A DNA stretch of 31,897 nt from a virus. The notes beneath the pieces are model-generated. The model had not been told where the DNA came from, ran no database searches, and was given only the letters and a program-made list of their open reading frames with translations. Shown in pieces: positions 1-8,568 of this stretch (position 1 is the first letter of the stretch; each line of letters starts with the position of its first letter). The DNA lies in IMG/VR virus record IMGVR_UViG_3300045119_000199, positions 1-31,897 of that record; one strand, given 5' to 3'. The position numbers and the translations under genes are program-made.

Positions 1-240
1 GTCGGCGCGCCGCATGCGCTCAGTGTCCGACATTGAGGCGTTCACCATCACGGGCGGCGAGCCGGCCGGCACGTCGCCCTGAAACAGGAAGATGGCCGTT
101 TGGCTGTGAATCGTCATGCCGTGCATGATCTCGGTGAATATGCCAGGGTAGGATTTCGCGCTGGCTAGGTTCAATTGCTGTTTGATCGCTTTGGCTTGAT
201 CGTCGGTAAGCGCCGCGGCGGGTTGCTTCGGGTCGGGCAT
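1..240 (-). CDS. Unknown phage protein, N-terminal part (cut by window edge)
   Basis: The frame is open for 80 codons from an ATG at 240 to the left edge, so only the N-terminus is visible. The start is well supported: AGGAGAA lies a few bases upstream. The protein begins MPDPKQPAAALTDDQAKAI and continues with a mixed, non-repetitive soluble-looking sequence that has no signal peptide or membrane segment. It follows the small gene ending at 250 with nine bases between them and would share its transcript, which starts at the promoter-like site at 443-473. I do not recognise a family. Its position just beyond the late-operon terminator suggests the start of a different functional block, possibly lysis or replication, but that is a guess from position only. 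Confidence 0.6.
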   Translation of the reverse strand, partial: MPDPKQPAAALTDDQAKAIKQQLNLASAKSYPGIFTEIMHGMTIHSQTAIFLFQGDVPAGSPPVMVNASMSDTERMRRAD

Positions 241-249
241 TCTGTTCTC

Positions 250-432
250 CTATTTTCGTCTGTGATCTGGCGCCAGCGCTGGAAGCGCGCCGCCTTCGGA
301 AACGAACAAGACGGCCAGGCGAGTCCCAAACGCCACCAGGGCGCCTACGGTCGTTTTCTGTTTCTTGGCGATTTGAGAAAGTTGCCGGTGTTGACTGGTG
401 GGAACTAAGGTGCTAACCTTGCGCGTCTTCAT
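250..432 (-). CDS. Small unknown protein, first gene of a new transcription unit
   Basis: This is a 60-residue frame beginning MKTRKVSTLV. It is basic at both ends, with a moderately hydrophobic stretch around residues 29-52 that could be one weak membrane helix. The frame can be extended upstream to a GTG at 495, but that start lies in the U-tract of the terminator at 489-535 and upstream of the promoter-like element at 443-473, so I prefer the ATG at 432. The -10-like hexamer TATAGC ends ten bases before this ATG and no Shine-Dalgarno sequence is visible. That matches the arrangement at three other transcription-unit starts in the window. The gene stops at 250, inside the ribosome-binding region of the next gene. 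Function is unknown; coding status rests on context more than on composition. Confidence 0.45.
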   Translation of the reverse strand: MKTRKVSTLVPTSQHRQLSQIAKKQKTTVGALVAFGTRLAVLFVSEGGALPALAPDHRRK

Positions 433-442
433 CAGGCTATAG

Positions 443-473
443 GCTATACCAACCGCGGCGAGTTGCGCAACTA
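443..473 (-). promoter_or_regulatory. TAGTTGCGCAA promoter-like element A
   Basis: On the minus strand TAGTTGCGCAA occupies 473-463. Its TTGCGC half is followed by 16 bases and then the -10-like hexamer TATAGC (448-443), which ends ten bases before the ATG at 432. It lies just downstream of the terminator at 489-535. Three other copies of the 11-mer precede genes at 18142, 28785 and 30883 with similar spacing. Promoter function is inferred from this recurrence. Confidence 0.6.
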
Positions 474-488
474 CCGTTTCACGATCGT

Positions 489-535
489 AAAACACAAAAG
501 CGGCCAGGATTGCTCCCGGCCGCTCAGTTTGTGTT
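489..535 (-). terminator. Rho-independent terminator at the end of the late operon
   Basis: The hairpin stem is GCGGCC (500-505) with GGCCGC (518-523). After one mismatch (506/517) three more pairs follow (507-509 with 514-516), closed by a four-base loop at 510-513. On the minus strand the stem is followed by TTTTGTGTTTT. The flanking AACACAAA (491-498) and TTTGTGTT (528-535) are also complementary, so it may stop transcription from both sides. It lies about 80 bases after the stop of the tail-tip gene (614) and upstream of promoter-like element A, which separates two transcription units. Confidence 0.8.
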
Positions 536-613
536 GCGCTGTCTTAACCCTAATTGTTTGGTTGCCCGGCCGGGCGCGGCGCTCTATCGCATGGTTGCCT
601 CCCCCTCGGTCGA

Positions 614-2725
614 CTATGTTACAGCAATAGCCGTTGTCAGTTTAGCAACGCCGTCTTTCACGCCGCCAGCGCCGCCGACGAAGACGGCCAACACGTCGCC
701 GGCGTACACTCTGAGCGGCACATCACGCGGCACAAACACTGTTTTGGTGCCGGTTTCGCCCGCGGCGTACTCGATCTGTAGAGAGAACACGCCAGAGCCG
801 TTGATTAAGAGCGTGATCTGATTCAAGCCGCCCGCGGCGTTGGGATTCGAGAACTGAAAGCTCTGGATCAGTTCAACGGCGTTGGTGATAATCCGAGTGC
901 CGGGTTGCGTTCCGGTGCCGCTGCCGGGATTTGTGACGCCTGGCACACTCGGCCCAACCGTCCACTCATAGAAATTGAAGTTGCCCGGTTGCGGGAACTG
1001 CGAAGCCGTAACCAGCGCGGCAAAGAACTGCGTCCAGTTGCCCTGATACTGCGAGCTCGCAACCGTGACACCGTAGCGAAGGAACTGGCCGTCAACGTCG
1101 CGAATCTGAACGGCAACGATGAGCCCGGCGAGTAGGTTGATTGGCGGGTTGGCTGTTACGATCTCCTGCAGCATGCCGGCGAAGAGCCCGTCTGTGTCTG
1201 TGGTGTAGCTGACCTGGTACGGAATGCCGTTGCGGCCGTAGCGATCGAGCAAGCCTTGAGCGTACGCGGCGATCGCGGCCGGGTCGGTCGTCGAAGGCGC
1301 GTCTTGCACGTCTTCATAAACGCCGGTGTTGCCCTCGATCGCGGCGCGCGCGGCGATCTGGGCGTTGTCTTGTACCCAGTAGATCGGCGACAGTTGGCTC
1401 GAGTAATTCACGGTGAGCACATGCGCCGAGCTTAACGGCGTGTGGCTCGGATTCTGAAACACGCCGGGCGCCGGCGCCGGAAAGCCTTGCTGTGGGATGT
1501 AATACCAGTCCCACGGGCCAGGAAAGCCGACAACATCCAGCAACGATATGACGATTTGCGGCACACCGTCGACGAAGACGAGCGGCACACCGAGAATACC
1601 GTACAGCGTGATAAAGTTTGTCCGGATTCCATCCGGCGCCTGTGGCGTGTTCGGGAACGGGCCAGGATTCGCAACCGAAAAAATATCTTGCCAGAGGAAG
1701 CTTGATTGTGTTGGGCTTCGAATCCCTTGCTTGTTTCGATACTGGCCGCGGAAGTACTCGAGGTTCAGAGACTCGGCGAGCATGTGGCCGTCATTGTCGG
1801 CGACGTTGAACGGCGCCGGGCCCGTGCCAGAGCCGGCCGGATAGAACCGAATCACCTTGTAGTAATCTACGGTGAACTCCCAACCCGTGTTGCTCGAGAT
1901 CGTGTTAAAAGCTTGCTGCACGGTGACCCAGTTGAATTGAAGCGGCCCCATGTCGATATTCGGGTCGCCGTCCGAGTCGTCGAACGTGAAGCCGTCCGCG
2001 GCCAGGTAATTGTTAACAATATCCTGCACCACGTTTGAGAGAAACGCGTTGATCGGATAGTAAGCGCCGACGTAGCGCCGCAAGAGCAGGTAACTGAAGT
2101 CTGTACATTGCACGCCGCCTGAGCCTGTGCCCGTGGCCGAGCTCACGCCGCCGCCTGTGCTCCCACCACCAGCGCCGGCGTAAAGATGGCCGGCGAGCGC
2201 CTGGAAAGCCGCTTGTACGGGTTGCTCAACGCCGCCGCCGAAGATCCGGACCTTATGCCGGTATATCAACACTTCCTGGCCGACTGCCGGCGCCGGCACG
2301 GTGCCGGTTTTATCCCACATGGCGAAGGTTGCGGTTGCGGCCTGGCTCAGTTGGTTAACGATATTCAGCGTGTTGTCGAGCATGAGCTCGGTTCGATCGA
2401 TACCATCGATAAAGAGCGTAACGGCGTTGGTTGCATGAATGACGGCGCCGGGAAACGAGCGCGCCGAAATCTTCGCCGTGTAGCGTTGCCTGAGCGCGAA
2501 GCCGAGCGAGCCGGCATGCGATGAAATGGTGATCGTCGCGGTTACGGTTTGGGTGAGATCCGCGCCGACTAACCCAACGTGGCCGCTGAATGAACTTATG
2601 GTTATTTTGGCCGTCGCCGTCTGATCGAGCGACGGCGGCGCAATATGGCCGCTGGTATCAGGCGGCCACGGGCGCCGCTTGTTCTTTGGAAAGAAATCGC
2701 CTAGGCGTACGACATTGAAGCGCAC
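614..2725 (-). CDS. Tail-tip / baseplate hub-like protein
   Basis: This is a 703-residue structural protein. Residues about 100-170 (TLFIDGIDRTELMLD, then AVGQEVLIYRHKVRIFGGGVEQ) resemble the first barrel of phage tail hub proteins of the gp27/gpD type. A glycine- and serine-rich linker near residues 184-205 leads into CTDFSYLLLRRYVG and a second domain with VVQDIVNNYLAADGF and NTISSNTGWEF, again typical of hub proteins. The C-terminal 150 residues are beta-rich and may be an exposed domain. Residues 35-100 hold three imperfect short beta repeats. It is the last gene before the terminator at 489-535. The start is a GTG three bases after the preceding stop, so translation is probably coupled. 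The hub role is inferred from these segments and from position after the tape measure; no lysozyme-like catalytic motif was seen. Confidence 0.7.
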   Translation of the reverse strand: MRFNVVRLGDFFPKNKRRPWPPDTSGHIAPPSLDQTATAKITISSFSGHVGLVGADLTQTVTATITISSHAGSLGFALRQRYTAKISARSFPGAVIHATNAVTLFIDGIDRTELMLDNTLNIVNQLSQAATATFAMWDKTGTVPAPAVGQEVLIYRHKVRIFGGGVEQPVQAAFQALAGHLYAGAGGGSTGGGVSSATGTGSGGVQCTDFSYLLLRRYVGAYYPINAFLSNVVQDIVNNYLAADGFTFDDSDGDPNIDMGPLQFNWVTVQQAFNTISSNTGWEFTVDYYKVIRFYPAGSGTGPAPFNVADNDGHMLAESLNLEYFRGQYRNKQGIRSPTQSSFLWQDIFSVANPGPFPNTPQAPDGIRTNFITLYGILGVPLVFVDGVPQIVISLLDVVGFPGPWDWYYIPQQGFPAPAPGVFQNPSHTPLSSAHVLTVNYSSQLSPIYWVQDNAQIAARAAIEGNTGVYEDVQDAPSTTDPAAIAAYAQGLLDRYGRNGIPYQVSYTTDTDGLFAGMLQEIVTANPPINLLAGLIVAVQIRDVDGQFLRYGVTVASSQYQGNWTQFFAALVTASQFPQPGNFNFYEWTVGPSVPGVTNPGSGTGTQPGTRIITNAVELIQSFQFSNPNAAGGLNQITLLINGSGVFSLQIEYAAGETGTKTVFVPRDVPLRVYAGDVLAVFVGGAGGVKDGVAKLTTAIAVT
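2426..2623 (-). repeat. Three imperfect ~22-residue beta repeats in the tail-tip protein
   Basis: Residues about 35-100 of the tail-tip protein contain QTATAKITISSFSGHVG, QTVTATITISSHAGSLG and RYTAKISARSFPG in tandem. The shared pattern is T-A-x-I-(S/T) followed by S-x-x-G. They look like short beta hairpins placed before the hub domain. Confidence 0.55.
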
Positions 2726-2728
2726 ACG

Positions 2729-3199
2729 CTAACCGCCCATTTCTTCGACGATCACGGTAGTTGAAATGTGAACCGTCGAGTTAGGCGCGCCGAGCAGTTC
2801 GAACACGAAGGCTTCGGACGGCCCGACGACGGGCGGCCGCGGAAAGCTGTATTGATAGCCGGCGAAGCTGTTGGCGCCGTCCTCGAGCAACGTTGACGCC
2901 GTGCCGTTCGTCGTCGCCTTGCTGGTGCTATTCGCTTTCGCCGTGAAGCTCGCCGCGGCGTCGCCAGGGTCGTACGGTTGCGGCGTTGGGCTCGAGCCGC
3001 CCGAACCGTTGCTAACCGTCGCCGGCAAAAACCTGCAGCGCAAGCCGAATTGTTGGTTGGTGGGCGGCGATGTATCTGTCATGGCGGCCGCTACCGACAG
3101 AATGCGCAACATTTTGCCCGCGGCGCCGTTGATCTGTACTAGATCCTGAGCGGCCGACACGGCGACTTCCTCGCTTGTGACTGCATAAGTCCTCGGCAT
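2729..3199 (-). CDS. Small tail/virion structural protein
   Basis: The product has 156 residues. The N-terminal third (ITYAVTS-like beta strands: TSEEVAVSAAQDLVQINGAAGKMLRILSV in outline) and the C-terminal third (SEAFVFELLGAPNSTVHISTT) are beta-rich. A Ser/Thr/Ala/Gly-rich middle at residues 65-105 looks flexible. It sits between the beta-helix tailspike gene and the tail-tip gene, three bases from the latter, so it is very likely part of the tail tip or a fibre. The ATG at 3199 overlaps no coding sequence and GAGGAT, which is also the end of the preceding gene, could serve as its ribosome-binding site. I recognise it only as a type of small beta-sandwich virion protein and cannot name a family. 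Confidence 0.6.
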   Translation of the reverse strand: MPRTYAVTSEEVAVSAAQDLVQINGAAGKMLRILSVAAAMTDTSPPTNQQFGLRCRFLPATVSNGSGGSSPTPQPYDPGDAAASFTAKANSTSKATTNGTASTLLEDGANSFAGYQYSFPRPPVVGPSEAFVFELLGAPNSTVHISTTVIVEEMGG

Positions 3200-3202
3200 T
3201 TG

Positions 3203-4627
3203 TCAGTAATCCTCCACTATTATCTGGGTGACGTTCTTGGAAATTATGTAATTCGTGACAGCGCCGCCGCCGCCTGATCCGGCCGACTGCACGGGCCCAA
3301 TGTCGAGATTGGCGCCCGCTCCATTCAGGTTCCCTTGCCATCCGGCCGCCTTGCACGCGGCGCCGGCGCCCGCGGTTGAGTTTAACCCGAAGTCGTCGCC
3401 CGATGGATTATTGAACGGCGAGCCGGTGAGCGTTACATCGTTCATGCCGTTGAGAGCCGTCCTCGAGACAGCGCCGCTCGTGTTGTTGAAATAGGCGTTA
3501 TTCCGGATCGTGCCGGCGCCGTAGCCTTGCGATGGAACGTTGATGCCAAAGCCGCCATTTGAAACAAAGATGCTGTTCAGAACAGAAAGCGGCACGCCTG
3601 GCGATTGACCGCCGACTTCTAACCCGTCGCTAGTATTCGAAACAAAAGCGCAACCGTTGACGGTTACATACTGCGTGCCGGCGTCGATCTCGGCGCCCTT
3701 GCCGCCGTTGTTGTAAAACACGCAACGCTCGAAAGTGACGCCGATCGCATGCGGCGCCTCGTTCAAGTAGCCGTGGCTCGTGTTGTCGTGAATGTAGCAA
3801 TTCATCAAAACCGTCGTGCCGGAGTTGGTGACACCGATCGTGCAGCCGGAAACCTCGCAATTGTCCATCGTGAGATAGATAATATTCTCGACGTTCCAGT
3901 CGCCGTCAACGCCATAGCGGAACCCGGTAAAGCTGCAGTTGATGATTGCGCAGCCAAACACGGCCGTATTGTTGTTGGTGATGCCATCGCCCGGCGTTCC
4001 GGCCGTCGACGAGAACGCGATATTTTGGAACGTGACATTTTGCCCGCTGTTGAACTGGACAAGGTGAATCGAGTTTGTGGCCGTCGTCCAACTGAAACGC
4101 CCATTGTCGCCCCTCGTAGTCGAGTACCCGATGATCGTTATCGGCCCGGTGTTCGATTGCGTCGGCGTCAGAGCGGCGGTAACCGTGTATGCGCCGGTCG
4201 CCTTCACATAGATTAAGAGCGCCGAAGACGAAGTGATATTTTGCGCGTTGGTAAACGCCAGCGACACAGTGAGCAGAGCGCCGCCGATGTTCATTGTGAG
4301 TCCGGTGCCGGTGCCTGGCGATTGGTCGAGCACAACCGTCGTGCCGTTGGTGAAGCTCACTACCTGATACCAACCCGTTGTTACGCCGGTGCCGGTCACA
4401 TAGATGATGTTGCCGACGATCGCGGCCGTAAAGTTTGCCGTTGCACTCGTGAACGTCGTAGTCCCGTTGGCTACTCCGTCTGTTGTGCTCGAGTTGTTTC
4501 CGCCTGAGTTTTTGGCGTTCTGTTGGCTGAAGTCTGTTCCGCTCGCACCTGTGACGAAGGCGCCCCCGTTGGTGTCGTTTCCAACGGTCGGCCGAACCTC
4601 CCAAACGGTGTTAGCTGAAAGTGCCAC
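3203..4627 (-). CDS. Right-handed beta-helix tailspike / tail fibre protein
   Basis: The product has 474 residues. Residues about 130-410 are built of repeating short strands rich in Asn, Gly, Thr and Val (for example VTFQNIAFSS, CAIINCSFTGF, LTMDNCEVSGC, TVLMNCYIHDN, VTFERCVFYNN, VTVNGCAFVSN). This is the ladder pattern of a right-handed parallel beta-helix, the fold of pectate lyases and phage tailspikes. The N-terminus (ANTVWEVRPTVGNDTNGGAFV) resembles the attachment region of such proteins and the C-terminus ends VTNYIISKNVTQIIVEDY. Beta-helix tailspikes bind, and often cleave, host surface polysaccharide, so this is the best receptor-binding candidate in the window. No catalytic residues can be assigned from sequence alone. 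The start is GTG at 4627, three bases after the preceding stop. Confidence 0.8.
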   Translation of the reverse strand: MALSANTVWEVRPTVGNDTNGGAFVTGASGTDFSQQNAKNSGGNNSSTTDGVANGTTTFTSATANFTAAIVGNIIYVTGTGVTTGWYQVVSFTNGTTVVLDQSPGTGTGLTMNIGGALLTVSLAFTNAQNITSSSALLIYVKATGAYTVTAALTPTQSNTGPITIIGYSTTRGDNGRFSWTTATNSIHLVQFNSGQNVTFQNIAFSSTAGTPGDGITNNNTAVFGCAIINCSFTGFRYGVDGDWNVENIIYLTMDNCEVSGCTIGVTNSGTTVLMNCYIHDNTSHGYLNEAPHAIGVTFERCVFYNNGGKGAEIDAGTQYVTVNGCAFVSNTSDGLEVGGQSPGVPLSVLNSIFVSNGGFGINVPSQGYGAGTIRNNAYFNNTSGAVSRTALNGMNDVTLTGSPFNNPSGDDFGLNSTAGAGAACKAAGWQGNLNGAGANLDIGPVQSAGSGGGGAVTNYIISKNVTQIIVEDY

Positions 4628-4630
4628 TGG

Positions 4631-5047
4631 CTAGTTAGCAACCTCGAAGATCCCGAGCCCGCTGAACACCACATCAATATCGGCTCCGCTCGGCGTCACT
4701 GGCAAGCCGCTGTACGAGTCCAGATAGTAGATGAGCGGCGAGCTCGCCTGTGATCCTGTGTCGATGAAGAGCACCAGGGCGCCGGCCGCGGGCCCGGCCG
4801 GCACGGCCGTAAACACGGTATTGGCCGCGGCGAAAACTCCATCAGTGATGGTCTTCGAACTGAGCGCCGGCGAAATGGCGATCTGATCGCCGCCCGCGAT
4901 GATATTCACAAACTGATCGGTGTGGAAGTTGGGAACGTAATGCCCGGCGCCGATGCGAACCAGCATCATTTTAACGCTGGCCGTGGCTATATCGTAGGTG
5001 CCGGCCAGCAACGCTTGCAACCAGAGATCGTATGCGGTATCTGCCAC
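4631..5047 (-). CDS. Minor tail structural protein
   Basis: This 138-residue beta-rich protein begins MADTAYDLWLQALLAGTYD and contains VKMMLVRIGAGHYVPNFHTDQFVN, GALVLFIDTGS and the C-terminal SGLPVTPSGADIDVVFSG. The combination of an ALLAGT start, a short VKMMLV strand and a GLPVTPSG-x-DI end recurs in small virion proteins near tail-fibre genes of many phages. It is probably a tail-tip or fibre-associated component. The start is GTG at 5047 with AGGGGGA about three bases upstream. The gene lies directly after the tape measure and before the tailspike. Family membership is by recollection of the pattern, so the exact role is uncertain. Confidence 0.65.
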   Translation of the reverse strand: MADTAYDLWLQALLAGTYDIATASVKMMLVRIGAGHYVPNFHTDQFVNIIAGGDQIAISPALSSKTITDGVFAAANTVFTAVPAGPAAGALVLFIDTGSQASSPLIYYLDSYSGLPVTPSGADIDVVFSGLGIFEVAN

Positions 5048-5055
5048 TGTTCCCC

Positions 5056-8000
5056 CTATTGTCGGTTGAGCCGGATTCCGAGCCGCGAAAGTTGTTGCAC
5101 CATTTCGTTAGAAACCATGGTTGAAAGTTGCTGCATGCCGTTGTTTCCAACTACTGTACCAGCATTCAGATTGACGATCACGTTCGTTGCAAACGCCGTG
5201 GCCGGTTTCAAGCCGTTTCCGATTCCGCCCGCGGTTCCGCCTCCGATCGTCGGCATATTGCCGTTTAGCTGACTTAGGTTCGCGTTGCCTCCGACGCCTT
5301 GACCTGGCCCGAGAACCGGCGCCACGAAGGCGGCGACGGCCGCGGTTACTGCAGCAACGCCGGTAGCGGCCGCGGTGATCGTCGAGCCGGCCGAAGTAAC
5401 CACGTCGGCCAGCGCGGCCGTCGACGAAGCCGCGGTCGTCGTTGCTGCCGTCAAGCCTTGCGCGGCCGTGATCGCGGCGCCCGCGGCCGTAACGGCCTGA
5501 TCGGCGTTAGCCTTGAGCTCGGCGTATGCGGCCGTCCCGATCTGAGCTTGGGCGGCCGCCTCGAGCGCGTTAGCGGCCATGGCGTCGTTGATCGCGTTCA
5601 CCATCGCATCGGATACCGTCGAAGCCGCGGTCGCCACCACAGTTGCGGCCGTGCCGGCATTGTCGCCGTACTTGCCGGCGCCCATGAGCGGCGAGCCGCC
5701 GAAAATCTCGGTCGACGTGCCGAAGGGATTCTCGCCCGGCGACGGCGGCCGGTTGCTTCCCATAACGCCTTCACTGATGTAGGTGCTAGGCGCCATCTTT
5801 TGAAACGTCTGGCCTTGCTGCAGACTAACTTGAATGTCTGCAATCTGGGCGTTCATCGTCTTGTCGAGCTCGGCGCCTAAGCTCGTAACGGCCGACGCGG
5901 CCGCCTTCGCCGCGGTCCCGACACTCGAGATACCAGCGGCCGCGGTACTCGAGCTCCCGGCCAGGCTGACAAACTGGCCGTTAATGACCTGTAATTCCGT
6001 CGCGAATGGATCTAGCCCGGTTGTCGTCGCATCGGCGGCCGCCGTGCCGACGTTCTGCAGTTGCCCGTTGACTTGCTGCAGCGAAGTCGCGAAGGTCGAC
6101 GCCGCAACCGAAGCGTCGGCCGCGTGGCCGCCCAGTTGCATCCACTGGCCGTTGATGTACTGCAGCGACGTTGCAAACGTGTTCCCCACGGTCGCCGCAT
6201 CGCTCATAGCCGACGTGGCGCCGCGGAGGGAGTTTGTAAACGCGGTATGCGCGGCCGTCGCCGATTGAGTCGCGACAGTGCCGGCCGACGTTGTGCCGTT
6301 CAACGCGTCTTGCGCTTTTTTCACGTCCTCGAGCGCCTTCTGATACTGGCCGTAGCTGGCCGTCCCGTTGTCGAGTCCCGCTTGCACCTGGCCGAGTATG
6401 ACTTGCGCATTTGCCAGGTTGGTTTGCAACGTCTGATAATCGGTCGCAACCTGCAACGCCGCGGTTGCCTGATCGAGCGCGCCGCCGTTCAACTTCGTCT
6501 GAGCGGCGATGTACTTATTTGTCGCATCGGTGAGCGCTTCGATTCCGGTTTTGCCTTCCTGGTAAGCTTGCCAGACGGCTTGCAACCAGGTTGTCGCATT
6601 CGTGGCCGCTACGTTCAATTGTCGGAAGTCGTCGACGGCGAGCAAGTAAGCGGTATGCGCGTCCTGAAAGCCGCCGTTCAGACTGCGTTGCGCGGCATCC
6701 AGAGCTTTCAACGCCTCGGCGTACTGCGTCGCCGTGGCGTCGCCCGCGGCCATGTCGTTTACCACAGCGGCCAGGTAGGTCTGAGCATTCGCCACAGCGA
6801 TCGCGGCGTTGTAGAATGCTGCACTGACAAGCAAAACGGCGGTGTTGAGATTTTGCAGCCCATCGTTAGCCGCTTCCTGAGCCTTGTTCATCGCCTCGAG
6901 CGCGGCCGTGTACTGAGTCCAGGAAGCGCGGCCGGCGTCGAGCGCCGTTACTGTGGCGCCGAGATCCGTTACGGCGTTCTTTGCGGCGACGCCGAGTTCG
7001 CGATAGCTGTTCTCGGCCATCAGCAACGCCGTTCCGGCGTTCTGCAGCCCGTTGTTAGCGTCCTCTTGCGCTTTATTCAACGCCGTCAATGCCGCGGTGT
7101 ATTCGCTCGCCGTGAGTTTGCCCGCGGCGAAAGCCGTGGCGACAGACTGAAAATCGGTCGCCAAGCGCTCGGCGTACGATTGCGCGGCTTGCATCGGCGT
7201 GAGCACGGCCTCGAGCGCCGTTTTGCCGGCCGTGCCAACTGTCGACCATACCTTCGTGATCGAGTCGCCAGCTTGTGAAACGTCGTTCTGGATATTCGTA
7301 AGTCCAGACTTCACGGCGTCTTCTATCGCGCCGTTGGCCGCCTTAATGTCGCCAGGGATGGCTTTGAAATTCTTCGTGAAAACGTCTTCTATCACCTGGC
7401 CGACGAGCGCCAGCGGCGTAAGCAACGTCTGAAGTGTGGCGATCACGGCATCGACTACCACTTTCACCGTGGTAACGATTCCGCTGAAGGCGGTTTCAAT
7501 TACTTTGATCGCGCCGGTTATGACGGTTGCGAGTCCAGTGAATCCGTCGACCTGGCGCCCCATTTCGGCCTCGGCAGACTGGAACGCGTTCTTTACCTGG
7601 TTCCAGGCGCCGGCGACTCCGGACGCCGCTTTTTCGGCGTCGCCCGCGTTCTTTGTCAGTTCGGCCATGGACAGCACGGCCGCCCGTTGCGACTCGTCGA
7701 GATCCTTAAACGCGGTATTCAACGCCGCGATCGGCACACCAGCGACGCCCATGGCGGCCGCCACGTCTCGCACGTTCAACCCAATGCTGGTGAGCCCGCG
7801 GGCCATCAGCGTACCGCTATTCACGATCTGATCGAAGCGTTGCGCGGCCGTGTCAAAGCTGGTGTTCATCGCCGCGGCGCCGTCTGCGATCGCGGTTAAG
7901 TCGCCGGGAATGTCCTTCAGCGCAATCCCCATGGCGGCCAGCTTTTGTTGCGCCGATATGGCGGATTCTTGCGCAAGTCCAAGCGTGTTCGCCAGTTGCT

Positions 8001-8568
8001 TTACACTGTCGATCGCCGCATCGGCTTGCGACGTGTTGCCGAGTATGGCGCCCAACGCCAGTTGCGCGCGCTCGAGGTTGCCGTAGGCGTCGGCGAGCGC
8101 TTCAACGGCGCCCTTAATCATCTGGAACGCCTGGTAAGCCAGGAAGAGTTGCGCAACCAGGTTTACAGTATTCGCCGCGGCCGCAACCTCGCCGGTGTTG
8201 AGCGCGTCGAGCCCGGCCGCGGCGCTTTCGCTCGCGCCGGCCATTTCAGTAGCGGCGCCCGCGGCGTCGCCGGCGTAGGTCGCAAATAGCGCAAGCTGTT
8301 CGTTGACTTGCGGAAGCTCGGCGAGCGGCACTTCAGCGAACAGACTTAGCTGTTCGCCGAGTTGCTGTACGGGCGCCACAGCGGCGCCAGCGGCCGCGGC
8401 CAGGTTCTCGAGATCCGTTGTTACAACGCCCAACCCGGCGAAGGCGTCGTCGATTTGGCTCGTGATGCCGGCGAATGCTTCAGGTACCGCGGCAAGCGCC
8501 GCCTCGAGCGGCGATATGTCGCCGCCGACTGTAATAGAAATGTCGCCAGAGCCGCCGCCTGGATTCAT
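5056..8568 (-). CDS. Tail tape measure protein
   Basis: The product has 1170 residues, Ala-rich and largely helical. Its length sets tail length and it fills the tail tube before ejection. Residues 150-330 resemble the conserved tape-measure domain (GNLERAQLALGAILGN, AISAQQKLAAMGI, MARGLTSIGLNVRDVAAAMGV). Residues about 345-400 form a hydrophobic helical segment (VITGAIKVIETAFSGIV). Residues 496-747 are four tandem 63-residue repeats, and residues 798-877 contain three shorter repeats based on FATSLQ-x-x-NGQ. The C-terminal part is Ala/Thr-rich and ends LSRLGIRLNRQ. The ATG at 8568 overlaps the chaperone stop as ATGA. Placement after the frameshifted chaperone pair and before the tail-tip genes is the standard order for long-tailed phages. 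Confidence 0.95.
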   Translation of the reverse strand: MNPGGGSGDISITVGGDISPLEAALAAVPEAFAGITSQIDDAFAGLGVVTTDLENLAAAAGAAVAPVQQLGEQLSLFAEVPLAELPQVNEQLALFATYAGDAAGAATEMAGASESAAAGLDALNTGEVAAAANTVNLVAQLFLAYQAFQMIKGAVEALADAYGNLERAQLALGAILGNTSQADAAIDSVKQLANTLGLAQESAISAQQKLAAMGIALKDIPGDLTAIADGAAAMNTSFDTAAQRFDQIVNSGTLMARGLTSIGLNVRDVAAAMGVAGVPIAALNTAFKDLDESQRAAVLSMAELTKNAGDAEKAASGVAGAWNQVKNAFQSAEAEMGRQVDGFTGLATVITGAIKVIETAFSGIVTTVKVVVDAVIATLQTLLTPLALVGQVIEDVFTKNFKAIPGDIKAANGAIEDAVKSGLTNIQNDVSQAGDSITKVWSTVGTAGKTALEAVLTPMQAAQSYAERLATDFQSVATAFAAGKLTASEYTAALTALNKAQEDANNGLQNAGTALLMAENSYRELGVAAKNAVTDLGATVTALDAGRASWTQYTAALEAMNKAQEAANDGLQNLNTAVLLVSAAFYNAAIAVANAQTYLAAVVNDMAAGDATATQYAEALKALDAAQRSLNGGFQDAHTAYLLAVDDFRQLNVAATNATTWLQAVWQAYQEGKTGIEALTDATNKYIAAQTKLNGGALDQATAALQVATDYQTLQTNLANAQVILGQVQAGLDNGTASYGQYQKALEDVKKAQDALNGTTSAGTVATQSATAAHTAFTNSLRGATSAMSDAATVGNTFATSLQYINGQWMQLGGHAADASVAASTFATSLQQVNGQLQNVGTAAADATTTGLDPFATELQVINGQFVSLAGSSSTAAAGISSVGTAAKAAASAVTSLGAELDKTMNAQIADIQVSLQQGQTFQKMAPSTYISEGVMGSNRPPSPGENPFGTSTEIFGGSPLMGAGKYGDNAGTAATVVATAASTVSDAMVNAINDAMAANALEAAAQAQIGTAAYAELKANADQAVTAAGAAITAAQGLTAATTTAASSTAALADVVTSAGSTITAAATGVAAVTAAVAAFVAPVLGPGQGVGGNANLSQLNGNMPTIGGGTAGGIGNGLKPATAFATNVIVNLNAGTVVGNNGMQQLSTMVSNEMVQQLSRLGIRLNRQ
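5938..6177 (-). repeat. Three ~28-residue FATSLQ-NGQ repeats in the tape measure
   Basis: FATSLQYINGQ starts at residue 798, FATSLQQVNGQ at 826 and FATELQVINGQ at 855, each followed by a Gly/Ala-rich stretch. The spacing is 28 and 29 residues. They follow the 63-residue repeats and have a different motif. Confidence 0.7.
6328..7083 (-). repeat. Four exact-length 63-residue tandem repeats in the tape measure
   Basis: Residues 496-558, 559-621, 622-684 and 685-747 of the tape measure are each exactly 63 residues long. They begin ALNKAQEDANNGLQN, AMNKAQEAANDGLQN, ALDAAQRSLNGGFQD and KYIAAQTKLNGGALD. A partial unit follows (DVKKAQDALNG) and half a unit precedes them. The period equals nine heptads or 189 bases. 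Copies have diverged at DNA level. Confidence 0.85.

Noticed and set aside
3906-4604. 232-codon minus-strand frame inside the tailspike
   Set aside because: It is an alternative frame of the beta-helix gene, rich in Arg/His/Gln and without domain features.
6061-7278. 405-codon plus-strand frame opposite the tape measure
   Set aside because: It is an Arg/Gly-rich shadow of the repeated tape-measure sequence, with no ribosome-binding site and no recognisable domain.
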